Assembly: GCA_038212305.1 (NCBI GenBank)
Contig: JBBQUP010000125.1
Location: 1-7,826 of the forward strand
Source of the DNA: JBBQUP01 sp038212305
Lineage (GTDB): Bacteria > Bacteroidota > Bacteroidia > Bacteroidales > Marinilabiliaceae
Direction: 5' to 3'
Length of the DNA: 7,826 nt
The notes below the pieces were generated by a model. It made no database searches. It had not been told where the DNA came from and saw only the letters and a program-made list of their open reading frames with translations. The position numbers were made by a program, and so were the translations under genes. Shown here one piece after another: positions 1-4,595 of this stretch (position 1 is its first letter; each line of letters opens with the position of its first letter).

Positions 1-261
1 GGTGTGCTTACCTTCAAAATTAAAGGAGCTCCGCAAGATGCTGATAAATTAATTGGTAGCTTAAATCTGATATCGCATTTGGCAAATATAGGCGATGCTA
101 AAACACTTATTATACATCCGTCGTCGACCACTCACGAGCAGTTAAATGTTGCAGAACAAAAGGCCAGTGGTGTGGAGCCAGGGTTATTGCGTCTCTCGGT
201 TGGAATTGAACACATTGATGATATTAAAGCTGACTTGGAACAGGCTTTCCAGAAGCTTTAA
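1..261 (+). CDS. metY: O-acetylhomoserine sulfhydrylase (O-acetylhomoserine aminocarboxypropyltransferase), C-terminal fragment
   Basis: This is the last 87 codons of a PLP-dependent Cys/Met-metabolism enzyme. The frame is open to the first base (Gly-Val-Leu-Thr-Phe...), so the real start lies outside the window and the GTG at position 4 is only an internal Val codon. The segments SHLANIGDAKTLIIHPSSTT and RLSVGIEHIDDI are typical of the C-terminal domain of O-acetylhomoserine sulfhydrylases; the Arg in RLSVG is the conserved residue that contacts the substrate carboxylate in this fold. Family knowledge: the enzyme makes homocysteine (or methionine) from O-acetylhomoserine and sulfide (or methanethiol) in the cytoplasm. 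The PLP lysine is upstream and not visible. The gene converges on the minus-strand accessory island and is separated from it by a terminator. It appears to be ordinary chromosomal backbone. Confidence 0.9.
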   Translation, partial: GVLTFKIKGAPQDADKLIGSLNLISHLANIGDAKTLIIHPSSTTHEQLNVAEQKASGVEPGLLRLSVGIEHIDDIKADLEQAFQKL

Positions 262-280
262 AACTAAGTTTGCAGCATAA

Positions 281-320
281 AAAAAGAGCGGCGCTGAAAT
301 TAATCAGGCGCCGCTCTTTA
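281..320. terminator. Bidirectional rho-independent terminator between convergent genes
   Basis: A 12-bp GC-rich stem, arms 283-294 and 308-319, encloses a 13-nt loop and is flanked by an A run on the left. Read on the minus strand, the stem is followed by at least seven U. Read on the plus strand, the T run lies mostly within the stem. It lies between the sulfhydrylase stop (261) and the stop of the minus-strand hypothetical gene (323), so it can end both transcripts. Confidence 0.9.
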
Positions 321-322
321 TG

Positions 323-880
323 TTAATTTGAATATTTGTATTCATTGATATTGAAAACTGATTCCATATTAATATTTTTAATGGAAACAAGTTTTAATGA
401 TTGTGTTTGATTTCCTAAAATACTTCCTAGTGATGTCCGACTAGCAGCAATTATTTCATTTTTTTTTAAATCAATGCTGGTTAGTTGGTATTGCTTTTCA
501 AATTCATAGTAGTCTGCATATGATGTCTCTTCTAATCCAGGGATCTTAATTATTTGTATCGATGAAAAATATTGGTTATTCAAATCACCTATTTCATACG
601 AAAAGGTATCAAATTCTAAAATTTTATTTTGGGTTTTGCTCTCCTTAATGTCAAATGTTCCAAGTAGTTTAATTATTTGATTTTGCTGTTGTATTATAGT
701 AGTGTAATCTATTAATTTAAGTGTCTTGCTTTCAAAATCAATTGTATAAGTTGAGTTTTTACTTTTGACATAAACTAAATATTTTTTAGAGATATTAGTT
801 AAAACTATTTTTTCATCAATGAATATTTTTTGTTCATATTCCTTGCTATTTAGCTTTAAATTGTAGTTGATTTCGTACAT
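323..880 (-). CDS. Hypothetical protein, last gene of the peptide locus
   Basis: A 185-residue protein that I do not recognise. It is Lys/Ile/Asn/Tyr-rich and looks like alternating beta strands, with no signal peptide, membrane segment or metal-binding motif. It begins at an ATG only 2 nt after the stop of the DUF3267 gene, so the two are almost certainly co-transcribed and probably translationally coupled. It ends directly at a strong terminator, so it is the last gene of the island. Small unknown genes immediately downstream of bacteriocin structural genes are often immunity proteins. That role is a guess from position only. A soluble partner or regulator of the membrane peptidase is equally possible. 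Confidence 0.75.
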   Translation of the reverse strand: MYEINYNLKLNSKEYEQKIFIDEKIVLTNISKKYLVYVKSKNSTYTIDFESKTLKLIDYTTIIQQQNQIIKLLGTFDIKESKTQNKILEFDTFSYEIGDLNNQYFSSIQIIKIPGLEETSYADYYEFEKQYQLTSIDLKKNEIIAASRTSLGSILGNQTQSLKLVSIKNINMESVFNINEYKYSN

Positions 881-882
881 AG

Positions 883-1449
883 TTATTCATAATTTTTAAA
901 ACCGAGTTTGGTTGGGTGATCTACAATGATTTGATTACCTGATGTTTTTAAGGAATGAATAAACAAAACTATATCTCCAGTTCCTGCTATCAAGAATAGA
1001 AAACTATAAAACCAAATAATTGAGTTTGATAAGAATATAGCAATTATCAAAGGAATGAGACCTAGTATTATAGCCGGGGCAATAAGAGTTATCCTATAAT
1101 TATTTAGTTTTATTTTTCCTGAACAGTATGTATAAGGCAATAATTCTTTTTTCTTAAACCCAATTTTAACAGAACTTATTCCAAGGTCATTAAACAAAGT
1201 AAATAGTAGAGCATGGATTACCTCATGTAGTAATATTCCAATGTTAAATATTATAAAAGGTAAAATAAAACCCTTATATATTTTAGAGATAAAATTCAAT
1301 TTCTCTATGCTATCATAGTAATTATTGATCTCATGAAATTTACCCCCATTAAAAAAAATGTAGCTAAAAGATAAAAGTAGAATAAATGGAATTACCCAAA
1401 TAAAAGCGATTTTGTATATTTTGTCGTTCTCAAGTGTACACTCCTTCAT
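883..1449 (-). CDS. DUF3267-type integral membrane zinc metallopeptidase
   Basis: A 188-residue protein with about four membrane segments (roughly residues 14-33, 58-86, 121-140 and 144-166). The second contains the zinc-peptidase motif HEVIH at 75-79. Downstream are a PYTYCSG segment (105-111), a GTGD motif (156-159) that could supply the third metal ligand, and a C-terminal DHPTKLG (177-183). This order (HExxH, PY-C, GxGD, DHPxxxG) matches what I know of the DUF3267 family of zincin-like membrane proteins; the substrate of this family is not established. It lies 103 nt downstream of peptide A, with a hairpin between, and is coupled to the hypothetical gene after it. In bacteriocin loci, membrane proteases in this position often give self-immunity or process peptides, so one of those roles is plausible here. 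The active-site residues look intact. Confidence 0.82.
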   Translation of the reverse strand: MKECTLENDKIYKIAFIWVIPFILLLSFSYIFFNGGKFHEINNYYDSIEKLNFISKIYKGFILPFIIFNIGILLHEVIHALLFTLFNDLGISSVKIGFKKKELLPYTYCSGKIKLNNYRITLIAPAIILGLIPLIIAIFLSNSIIWFYSFLFLIAGTGDIVLFIHSLKTSGNQIIVDHPTKLGFKNYE

Positions 1450-1512
1450 ATTATATGTCTTTTTAAAGAATACTCTTTTCTAGTTTCGATTTGTTAAATA
1501 TTCGGTCTAGAA

Positions 1513-1546
1513 GGGAATGGATGTTGTATTACCAACAACCATTCCC
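1513..1546 (-). terminator. Hairpin after peptide A, probable partial terminator or processing site
   Basis: A 14-position stem (arms 1513-1526 and 1533-1546, one A/A mismatch at 1521/1538) with a 6-nt loop begins 6 nt after the peptide A stop codon on the minus strand. Only a weak UUCU tail follows, so it is more likely a leaky terminator or an mRNA-stabilising hairpin than a full stop. Such an element would give abundant peptide message and less message for the downstream peptidase and hypothetical gene. Confidence 0.6.
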
Positions 1547-1552
1547 ATGAAA

Positions 1553-1684
1553 TTACACAAGCATTAAGCCTATTGCAACACCAGCTGCATAACATATGCA
1601 TAACATAGCGATCACAAACCCACCTTCAATTTCAATGAGTTCATTATAACTCAATTGTGTAAGATTTAATTGTATTGTATTCAT
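1553..1684 (-). CDS. Double-glycine leader peptide A (class IIb bacteriocin-like precursor)
   Basis: A 43-residue precursor. The leader, residues 1-22, ends ELIEIEGG, with hydrophobic residues at -4 (Ile), -7 (Leu), -12 (Leu) and -15 (Leu) and Glu at -8, matching the spacing recognised by C39 peptidase-containing exporters. The predicted mature core is 21 residues, almost wholly hydrophobic, with Cys29 and Cys31 and a GVAIG motif (35-39) of GxxxG type. It follows peptide B by 21 nt, so the two form a likely two-peptide pair; in class IIb bacteriocins GxxxG motifs mediate helix-helix pairing of the partners. The ATG is the only reasonable start and is preceded by an A/T-rich leader. Antimicrobial activity is inferred, not shown; a secreted signal is the main alternative. 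Confidence 0.75.
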   Translation of the reverse strand: MNTIQLNLTQLSYNELIEIEGGFVIAMLCICYAAGVAIGLMLV

Positions 1685-1705
1685 AATTGATTAATTTAAT
1701 AATTG

Positions 1706-1849
1706 TTAACATGTAGCCATTCTAATGCCAATACCTGTGCAAACACCTAAACCTAAGGCAGCAACGTACCAACCCCAAGCAATTCCACCTTCGATTTGGA
1801 TTGATTCTGTTAATGAGAATTCCTGTACATTTAATTCTGAATTGTTCAT
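1706..1849 (-). CDS. Double-glycine leader peptide B (class IIb bacteriocin-like precursor)
   Basis: A 47-residue precursor. The leader, residues 1-22, ends ESIQIEGG, with Ile at -4, Phe at -12 and Val at -15 before the Gly-Gly cleavage site. The core is about 25 residues, starts IAWGWY, is Gly-rich, and contains GVCTG (35-39), a GxxxG motif at the same residue numbers as in peptide A. It has two cysteines (37 and 47, the latter the last residue). The aromatic N-terminal end of the core and the single Arg near its C terminus suit a membrane-inserting peptide. It lies 173 nt after peptide C and 21 nt before peptide A. The equal leader length and shared IEIEGG/IQIEGG ending suggest that A and B are cognate partners. 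Confidence 0.75.
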   Translation of the reverse strand: MNNSELNVQEFSLTESIQIEGGIAWGWYVAALGLGVCTGIGIRMATC

Positions 1850-1980
1850 TGTTAATAATTTAAGTTAGTAAAAATATAAATTTAACAGGTTTACACTGTT
1901 TTTTATTTTGTTTATGCTTTTTGAACACAAACTGAATTTTGTTGTTTTTAAATTGTCCTCTTAAAAGTGTATTTTAAACC
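1850..1980 (-). promoter_or_regulatory. Leader region of peptide B with a small hairpin
   Basis: This A/T-rich stretch upstream of peptide B holds no ORF that I can support. A short hairpin (5-bp arms 1884-1888 and 1896-1900) lies 35 nt before the start codon, a position similar to the hairpins before peptides C, D and E. A TATATTTT sequence nearer the start resembles a weak -7 element, but no convincing -33 partner is visible. Peptides B and A may therefore be read from the promoter ahead of peptide C. Confidence 0.3.
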
Positions 1981-2016
1981 AAAATGGGAATAATGAATTA
2001 ATTCATTCTACATTTT
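1981..2016 (-). terminator. Imperfect hairpin after peptide C
   Basis: Flanking arms 1981-1986 and 2011-2016 surround a perfect 16-nt palindrome at 1992-2007, forming an imperfect stem-loop that begins 6 nt after the peptide C stop. A nearly identical element follows peptide E at 4237-4272. The U-rich tail is weak, so full termination is uncertain; transcript protection or attenuation is possible. Confidence 0.5.
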
Positions 2017-2022
2017 AATTTT

Positions 2023-2157
2023 TTACACCCATGCATAATAAACACCTTCTAGGATTGCTATTACTGTTCTCCATCCTGCTGACATTATACCTCCAGATAA
2101 TTCTTTTTGGTCTGAGATAGTTAATTCTCGGACTCCGAGTTCATTTAAATTTTTCAT
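2023..2157 (-). CDS. Double-glycine leader peptide C (bacteriocin-like precursor, paralogue of peptide E)
   Basis: A 44-residue precursor. The leader, residues 1-23, starts MKNLNELGVRELT and ends KELSGG, a pattern I associate with Bacteroidota double-glycine precursors. Leu20 (-4), Leu12 (-12) and Val9 (-15) fit C39-peptidase recognition; position -7 is Gln rather than hydrophobic. The 21-residue core begins IMSAGWR and ends in aromatic residues (VYYAWV), with GVYYA (38-42) forming a GxxxA helix-packing motif. It differs from peptide E at 6 of 44 positions (E6D, S15Q, S21T, T31I, A35T, Y41T), so the two arose by the cassette duplication. It lies 183 nt downstream of ATPase A behind a conserved leader with its own promoter candidate. 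Its partner could be B, A or D. Confidence 0.78.
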   Translation of the reverse strand: MKNLNELGVRELTISDQKELSGGIMSAGWRTVIAILEGVYYAWV

Positions 2158-2340
2158 TTTACACAAAAATTAAAGTTAATAATAAATAATTAATTTTGTG
2201 CAGGTTTAATCCTGCGCTCTGGCGGGTTAATGCTTTGAAACACAAGCTTACCGGGGTTTGTTTTTATACTTGGCCAAGCGTTAAAACTATTCAAATATAA
2301 GTGCTGGTCAGTTCAAAAAAATGAACTGGATAACCTTTAA
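2158..2340 (-). promoter_or_regulatory. Conserved leader of peptide C: structured 5' UTR
   Basis: This 183-nt non-coding stretch between ATPase A and peptide C is almost the same as 4415-4595 in the second cassette. Beyond the promoter and dyad listed separately, it contains a 10-nt palindrome (cttggccaag) at 2269-2278, a 5-bp hairpin (arms 2200-2204 and 2211-2215), and a long A/U stem (2162-2173 with 2190-2200, one bulge) ending 4 nt before the ATG. The last stem could hide or present the start codon. It resembles no riboswitch class that I know. Confidence 0.5.
2292..2328 (-). promoter_or_regulatory. Candidate promoter of peptide C with overlapping operator-like dyad
   Basis: On the minus strand TATATTTG (2292-2299) matches the Bacteroidota -7 consensus TAnnTTTG. 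A 7-bp inverted repeat CAGTTCA / TGAACTG (arms 2309-2315 and 2322-2328, 6-nt centre) lies where the -33 box is expected. The T run in its centre ends in TTTG but is only 14 nt from the -7 element, closer than usual. Both parts are kept at 4548-4584. The arrangement suggests a regulated promoter that fires peptide C independently of the ATPase gene; no regulator is encoded in the window. Confidence 0.45.
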
Positions 2341-3930
2341 TTACTCTATTGAAATAATTTTATTCTGAATCTGTTGCGATAACTCTAGCGCTTCATTTAC
2401 CACGGATTCAGGATAACCATTAAGTTTAAGAATTCGAATGGCATTTCGATTTTTGAGTTTGCCTGATTTTAATTTGTAATCAAAATCAATATTTGTGTTG
2501 TCAACTTGCTCGCTAAAATGATATAAATCGTATTCATTATTCAGTAAATCAGCAAGTTCTATGTCGTGAGTTGAAACAAATACAATGTTATTTCGTTTGT
2601 TTAATTCAGATAGCACTGCCTTGCCAGCAGATATGCGTTCAATTGTATTTGTGCCTTTAAAAATTTCATCGAGTAAAAATAAATTTGGCTCTTCACTCAT
2701 ACTCTTATCAATCATCTCTTTAATCGAGAGTACCTCCGCGAAGTAGTAACTTTTATCGTTAATTAAATCGTCACTGGTGCGAATAGCCGAATAGATTCTC
2801 AATTTTGGAAAAGAGAATTCGTTTGCAAAACAGGTGTTTATTGTTTGAGCAGTAATACAATTAATGGCAACAGTACGAATAAACGATGATTTGCCCGACA
2901 TGTTTGAACCCGTAAGTAATATGGATTTCCCTGTTAATGCTAAGCTGTTTTCAGTGCAATTATCAATTAACGGATGGTATGCATCTTGGAAGTTTAATGT
3001 TTTCGGAGTTTTATGTATTTCTGGCAGACAGTATTGATCTAACCGTTCGCGAAGCAATGAAATAGAGATTATAACATCTATTTTACCAACAAATTCGAAT
3101 ACCAAATCAATCTCTTTTCGTTTAGTATTAAGTTTTTTCAAAACAGAAAAAAGAAGGATTGGCTCAAGTAGAAAGAGAATTTTAACCAGTTCCAAAATCC
3201 CCCATGCAATAGCTTCTAGATCTCCTTGTAGTTTTGATTCAAGTTTAAAAAACAACATTCGATTGTGAACTTTATCGATTAAGTCTATTGATTCTTGTAA
3301 TTGAGAATCAATCTCTTGTAATGATACATCTGAGTATAGCTTTTTAGCAATAAGATTTAGTTTAAGTAATTGTGGTATGGAAGCTAAATAAGGGTAAATA
3401 TTTTTCTTATTCCAATAATGAACTACGATATTAATTGTGAATGTTAAAATTAAAACCAGCGATAATATTGGTTTTATAAAAAGTAATAGCAATGATGCTA
3501 AGCTAATTATTGATAGTATTGGAATAATAAAAAACCATCTAGGTGAAGTTATATGGTCATCTTGAAATAATGAAGGGATATAGTATGCTTCATGTGAGTT
3601 TAATTTTGATAATAAAGTTTGTATTTTTTCTCGATATTTCGAATTTGAGTTAAATTTTTCAATCCATTTTTCATTCTTAGTAATTTCGGATAACTCTTGA
3701 GGAATAGCTCTTAATCGATTGTATAAGTATTGTTGCCCAATCTTTGATTGTGTTCGATCTAAAAAGATAAATAAATCATTAAAATCTATGTCATTACATG
3801 TTTTATCTGATAGTATTTGATATTGATTTGAGTTATTTTTCTTCTTAAAGTATTTTTCGATTAACTCAAAATTGAAAGATTCAGTTTTAATGTCACCACC
3901 AGTTAGTATTTGTTTTGATTTATAGAACAT
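2341..3930 (-). CDS. Membrane-anchored MutS-like ATPase A
   Basis: A 529-residue protein with a MutS-type ATPase domain. Walker A is TGSNMSGKSS (340-349), Walker B FLLDE (418-422) runs into the MutS signature DEIFKGTNT (421-429), and STHD (453-456) matches the MutS His switch. LDRTQSKIGQQYLYNRL (57-73) resembles the start of the MutS core domain, and YHPLI (318-322) the lead-in to the ATPase. The mismatch-recognition and connector domains of true MutS are absent. Instead there is a membrane hairpin (about 132-151 and 154-172) and a further hydrophobic stretch at 238-265, so the protein should sit in the inner membrane with a cytoplasmic ATPase. It begins with ATG 85 nt after peptide D, past a terminator, and is followed by peptide C. 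A role in mismatch repair is unlikely. A role with the peptides (immunity, sensing, or powering assembly or export) is inferred from repeated linkage only. Confidence 0.85.
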   Translation of the reverse strand: MFYKSKQILTGGDIKTESFNFELIEKYFKKKNNSNQYQILSDKTCNDIDFNDLFIFLDRTQSKIGQQYLYNRLRAIPQELSEITKNEKWIEKFNSNSKYREKIQTLLSKLNSHEAYYIPSLFQDDHITSPRWFFIIPILSIISLASLLLLFIKPILSLVLILTFTINIVVHYWNKKNIYPYLASIPQLLKLNLIAKKLYSDVSLQEIDSQLQESIDLIDKVHNRMLFFKLESKLQGDLEAIAWGILELVKILFLLEPILLFSVLKKLNTKRKEIDLVFEFVGKIDVIISISLLRERLDQYCLPEIHKTPKTLNFQDAYHPLIDNCTENSLALTGKSILLTGSNMSGKSSFIRTVAINCITAQTINTCFANEFSFPKLRIYSAIRTSDDLINDKSYYFAEVLSIKEMIDKSMSEEPNLFLLDEIFKGTNTIERISAGKAVLSELNKRNNIVFVSTHDIELADLLNNEYDLYHFSEQVDNTNIDFDYKLKSGKLKNRNAIRILKLNGYPESVVNEALELSQQIQNKIISIE

Positions 3931-3961
3931 TATGATTGGTTTTTATTTATATATATAATTG

Positions 3962-3990
3962 AAAAGGGAGGAACATATAAATGTCCTCCC
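3962..3990 (-). terminator. Rho-independent terminator after peptide D
   Basis: The stem pairs 3966-3975 with 3982-3990 (nine pairs, mostly GC, one bulged A at 3973) around a 6-nt loop and is followed on the minus strand by UUUU. It lies 25 nt after the peptide D stop and only about 30 nt before the ATPase A start, leaving little room for a promoter. ATPase A may therefore depend on read-through, which would make this an attenuator. Confidence 0.75.
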
Positions 3991-4015
3991 GATTTATTTT
4001 CCTAATATCTTAAAA

Positions 4016-4153
4016 TCACCACCAGCCTGTTTCTACACCAATTATATATATAACTGCTGCTGCCAGCATGGGTAGAAATCCTCCAGTTAATTCGCTTTGT
4101 TCTGGAGTACATATTTCTTGTACTCCAAGATTATTTAAATCTAATTCTCTCAT
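4016..4153 (-). CDS. Double-glycine leader peptide D (bacteriocin-like precursor)
   Basis: A 45-residue precursor. The leader, residues 1-25, begins MRELDLNNLGVQE and ends SELTGG, with Leu at -4, Ile at -12 and Val at -15. The predicted core of 20 residues begins FLPML, has an Ala/Ile-rich hydrophobic middle, a GVETG motif (39-43, GxxxG) and ends in two tryptophans. The leader resembles those of C and E, but the core is different, so D is not just another duplicate copy. It lies 126 nt after peptide E and is closed by a terminator. Peptides E and D could be a two-component pair, as proposed for B and A. The gene lies in the spacer between the duplicated segments and has no counterpart in either copy. 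Confidence 0.76.
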   Translation of the reverse strand: MRELDLNNLGVQEICTPEQSELTGGFLPMLAAAVIYIIGVETGWW

Positions 4154-4190
4154 TTTTTTAGATATTTAAATTAATATTAATTTATTTTGT

Positions 4191-4218
4191 AAAGATGTAT
4201 TCATAAAAATACATCCTT
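4191..4218 (-). other. Hairpin between peptides E and D
   Basis: An 11-bp stem (arms 4191-4201 and 4208-4218, one G-U pair in the minus-strand RNA) with a 6-nt loop lies 38 nt before the peptide D start. No U run follows, so it is more likely a leader or processing hairpin than a terminator. I see no TAnnTTTG element here, so peptide D probably depends on transcription from upstream of peptide E. Confidence 0.5.
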
Positions 4219-4236
4219 GCTAGTGTATTTTAAACC

Positions 4237-4272
4237 AAAATGGGAATAATGAATTAATTCATTCTCCATTTT
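4237..4272 (-). terminator. Imperfect hairpin after peptide E
   Basis: Arms 4237-4243 and 4266-4272 (7 bp) enclose the same 16-nt palindrome (4248-4263) found after peptide C, beginning 7 nt past the peptide E stop. It pairs slightly better than the copy at 1981-2016. Its conservation in both cassettes suggests function; termination strength is uncertain because the following U run is short. Confidence 0.5.
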
Positions 4273-4279
4273 AATTTTT

Positions 4280-4414
4280 TTACACCCATGCAGTATAAAC
4301 ACCTTCTAGGATTGTTATTACTATTCTCCATCCTGCCGACATTATGCCTCCAGTTAATTCTTTTTGGTCTTGAATAGTTAATTCTCGGACTCCGAGGTCA
4401 TTTAAATTTTTCAT
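4280..4414 (-). CDS. Double-glycine leader peptide E (bacteriocin-like precursor, paralogue of peptide C)
   Basis: A 44-residue precursor with the same plan as peptide C: leader 1-23 ending KELTGG, then a 21-residue core starting IMSAGWR and ending in VYTAWV, with GVYTA (38-42) as the GxxxA motif. Three of the six differences from C are in the core (T31I, A35T, Y41T). The reading frame, length and cleavage site are all preserved, so both copies are probably functional. It lies 181 nt downstream of ATPase B behind the conserved leader and promoter candidate, and is followed by a hairpin and then peptide D. The ATG is preceded by an A/T-rich sequence without Shine-Dalgarno character. Confidence 0.78.
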   Translation of the reverse strand: MKNLNDLGVRELTIQDQKELTGGIMSAGWRIVITILEGVYTAWV

Positions 4415-4595
4415 TTTACACAAAAATTAAAGTTAATAATAAATAATTAATTTTGTGCAGGTTAATCCTGCGCCCCGGTGGGTTAATGCGGTCAAACACA
4501 AGCTTGCCGGGGTTTGTTTTTATACTTGGCCAAGCGTTAAAACTATTCAAATATAATTGCTGGTCAGTTCAAAAAAATGAACTGGATAACTTTAA
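4415..4595 (-). promoter_or_regulatory. Conserved leader of peptide E: structured 5' UTR
   Basis: This is the second copy of the non-coding leader between ATPase and peptide. It keeps the A/U stem next to the ATG (4419-4430 with 4447-4457), the 5-bp hairpin (arms 4457-4461 and 4467-4471, loop one base shorter than in the other copy) and the palindrome at 4525-4534. Here a further GC-rich pairing is possible between ccccggt near 4473 and gccgggg near 4506; in the first copy the same positions are partly mismatched. Confidence 0.5.
4548..4584 (-). promoter_or_regulatory. Candidate promoter of peptide E with overlapping operator-like dyad
   Basis: TATATTTG on the minus strand (4548-4555) and the inverted repeat CAGTTCA / TGAACTG (arms 4565-4571 and 4578-4584) occur with the same spacing as at 2292-2328. 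The two promoters would therefore respond to the same regulator. Confidence 0.45.

Larger units (their letters stand above)
1966..3947 (-). repeat. Direct duplication, copy A (ATPase + leader + peptide)
   Basis: About 1.98 kb collinear with 4222-6214. It runs from the shared sequence agtgtattttaaacc beyond the peptide C hairpin to the shared attggttttt-att upstream of the ATPase start. It has no terminal inverted repeats and no transposase. Boundaries were set by eye and may be off by a few bases. Confidence 0.85.

Noticed and set aside
4..261. Independent small protein starting at the GTG at position 4
   Set aside because: The frame is open upstream to base 1 and the protein aligns with the C-terminal domain of O-acetylhomoserine sulfhydrylase, so it is a truncated large gene.
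1553..2157. Lanthipeptide or radical-SAM modified RiPP precursors
   Set aside because: The cores contain few Ser, Thr or Cys and no modification enzyme is encoded nearby, so unmodified class II-type peptides fit better. Enzymes encoded elsewhere cannot be excluded.
2309..2328. Terminator after ATPase A (and the copy at 4565-4584)
   Set aside because: The stem is 7 bp of low GC content, the U run is in the loop rather than after the stem, and the element overlaps the expected promoter position.
1553..4414. CRISPR array or toxin-antitoxin pairs
   Set aside because: No short regularly spaced repeats exist, and the small ORFs have GG leaders and hydrophobic cores rather than antitoxin DNA-binding or toxin folds.
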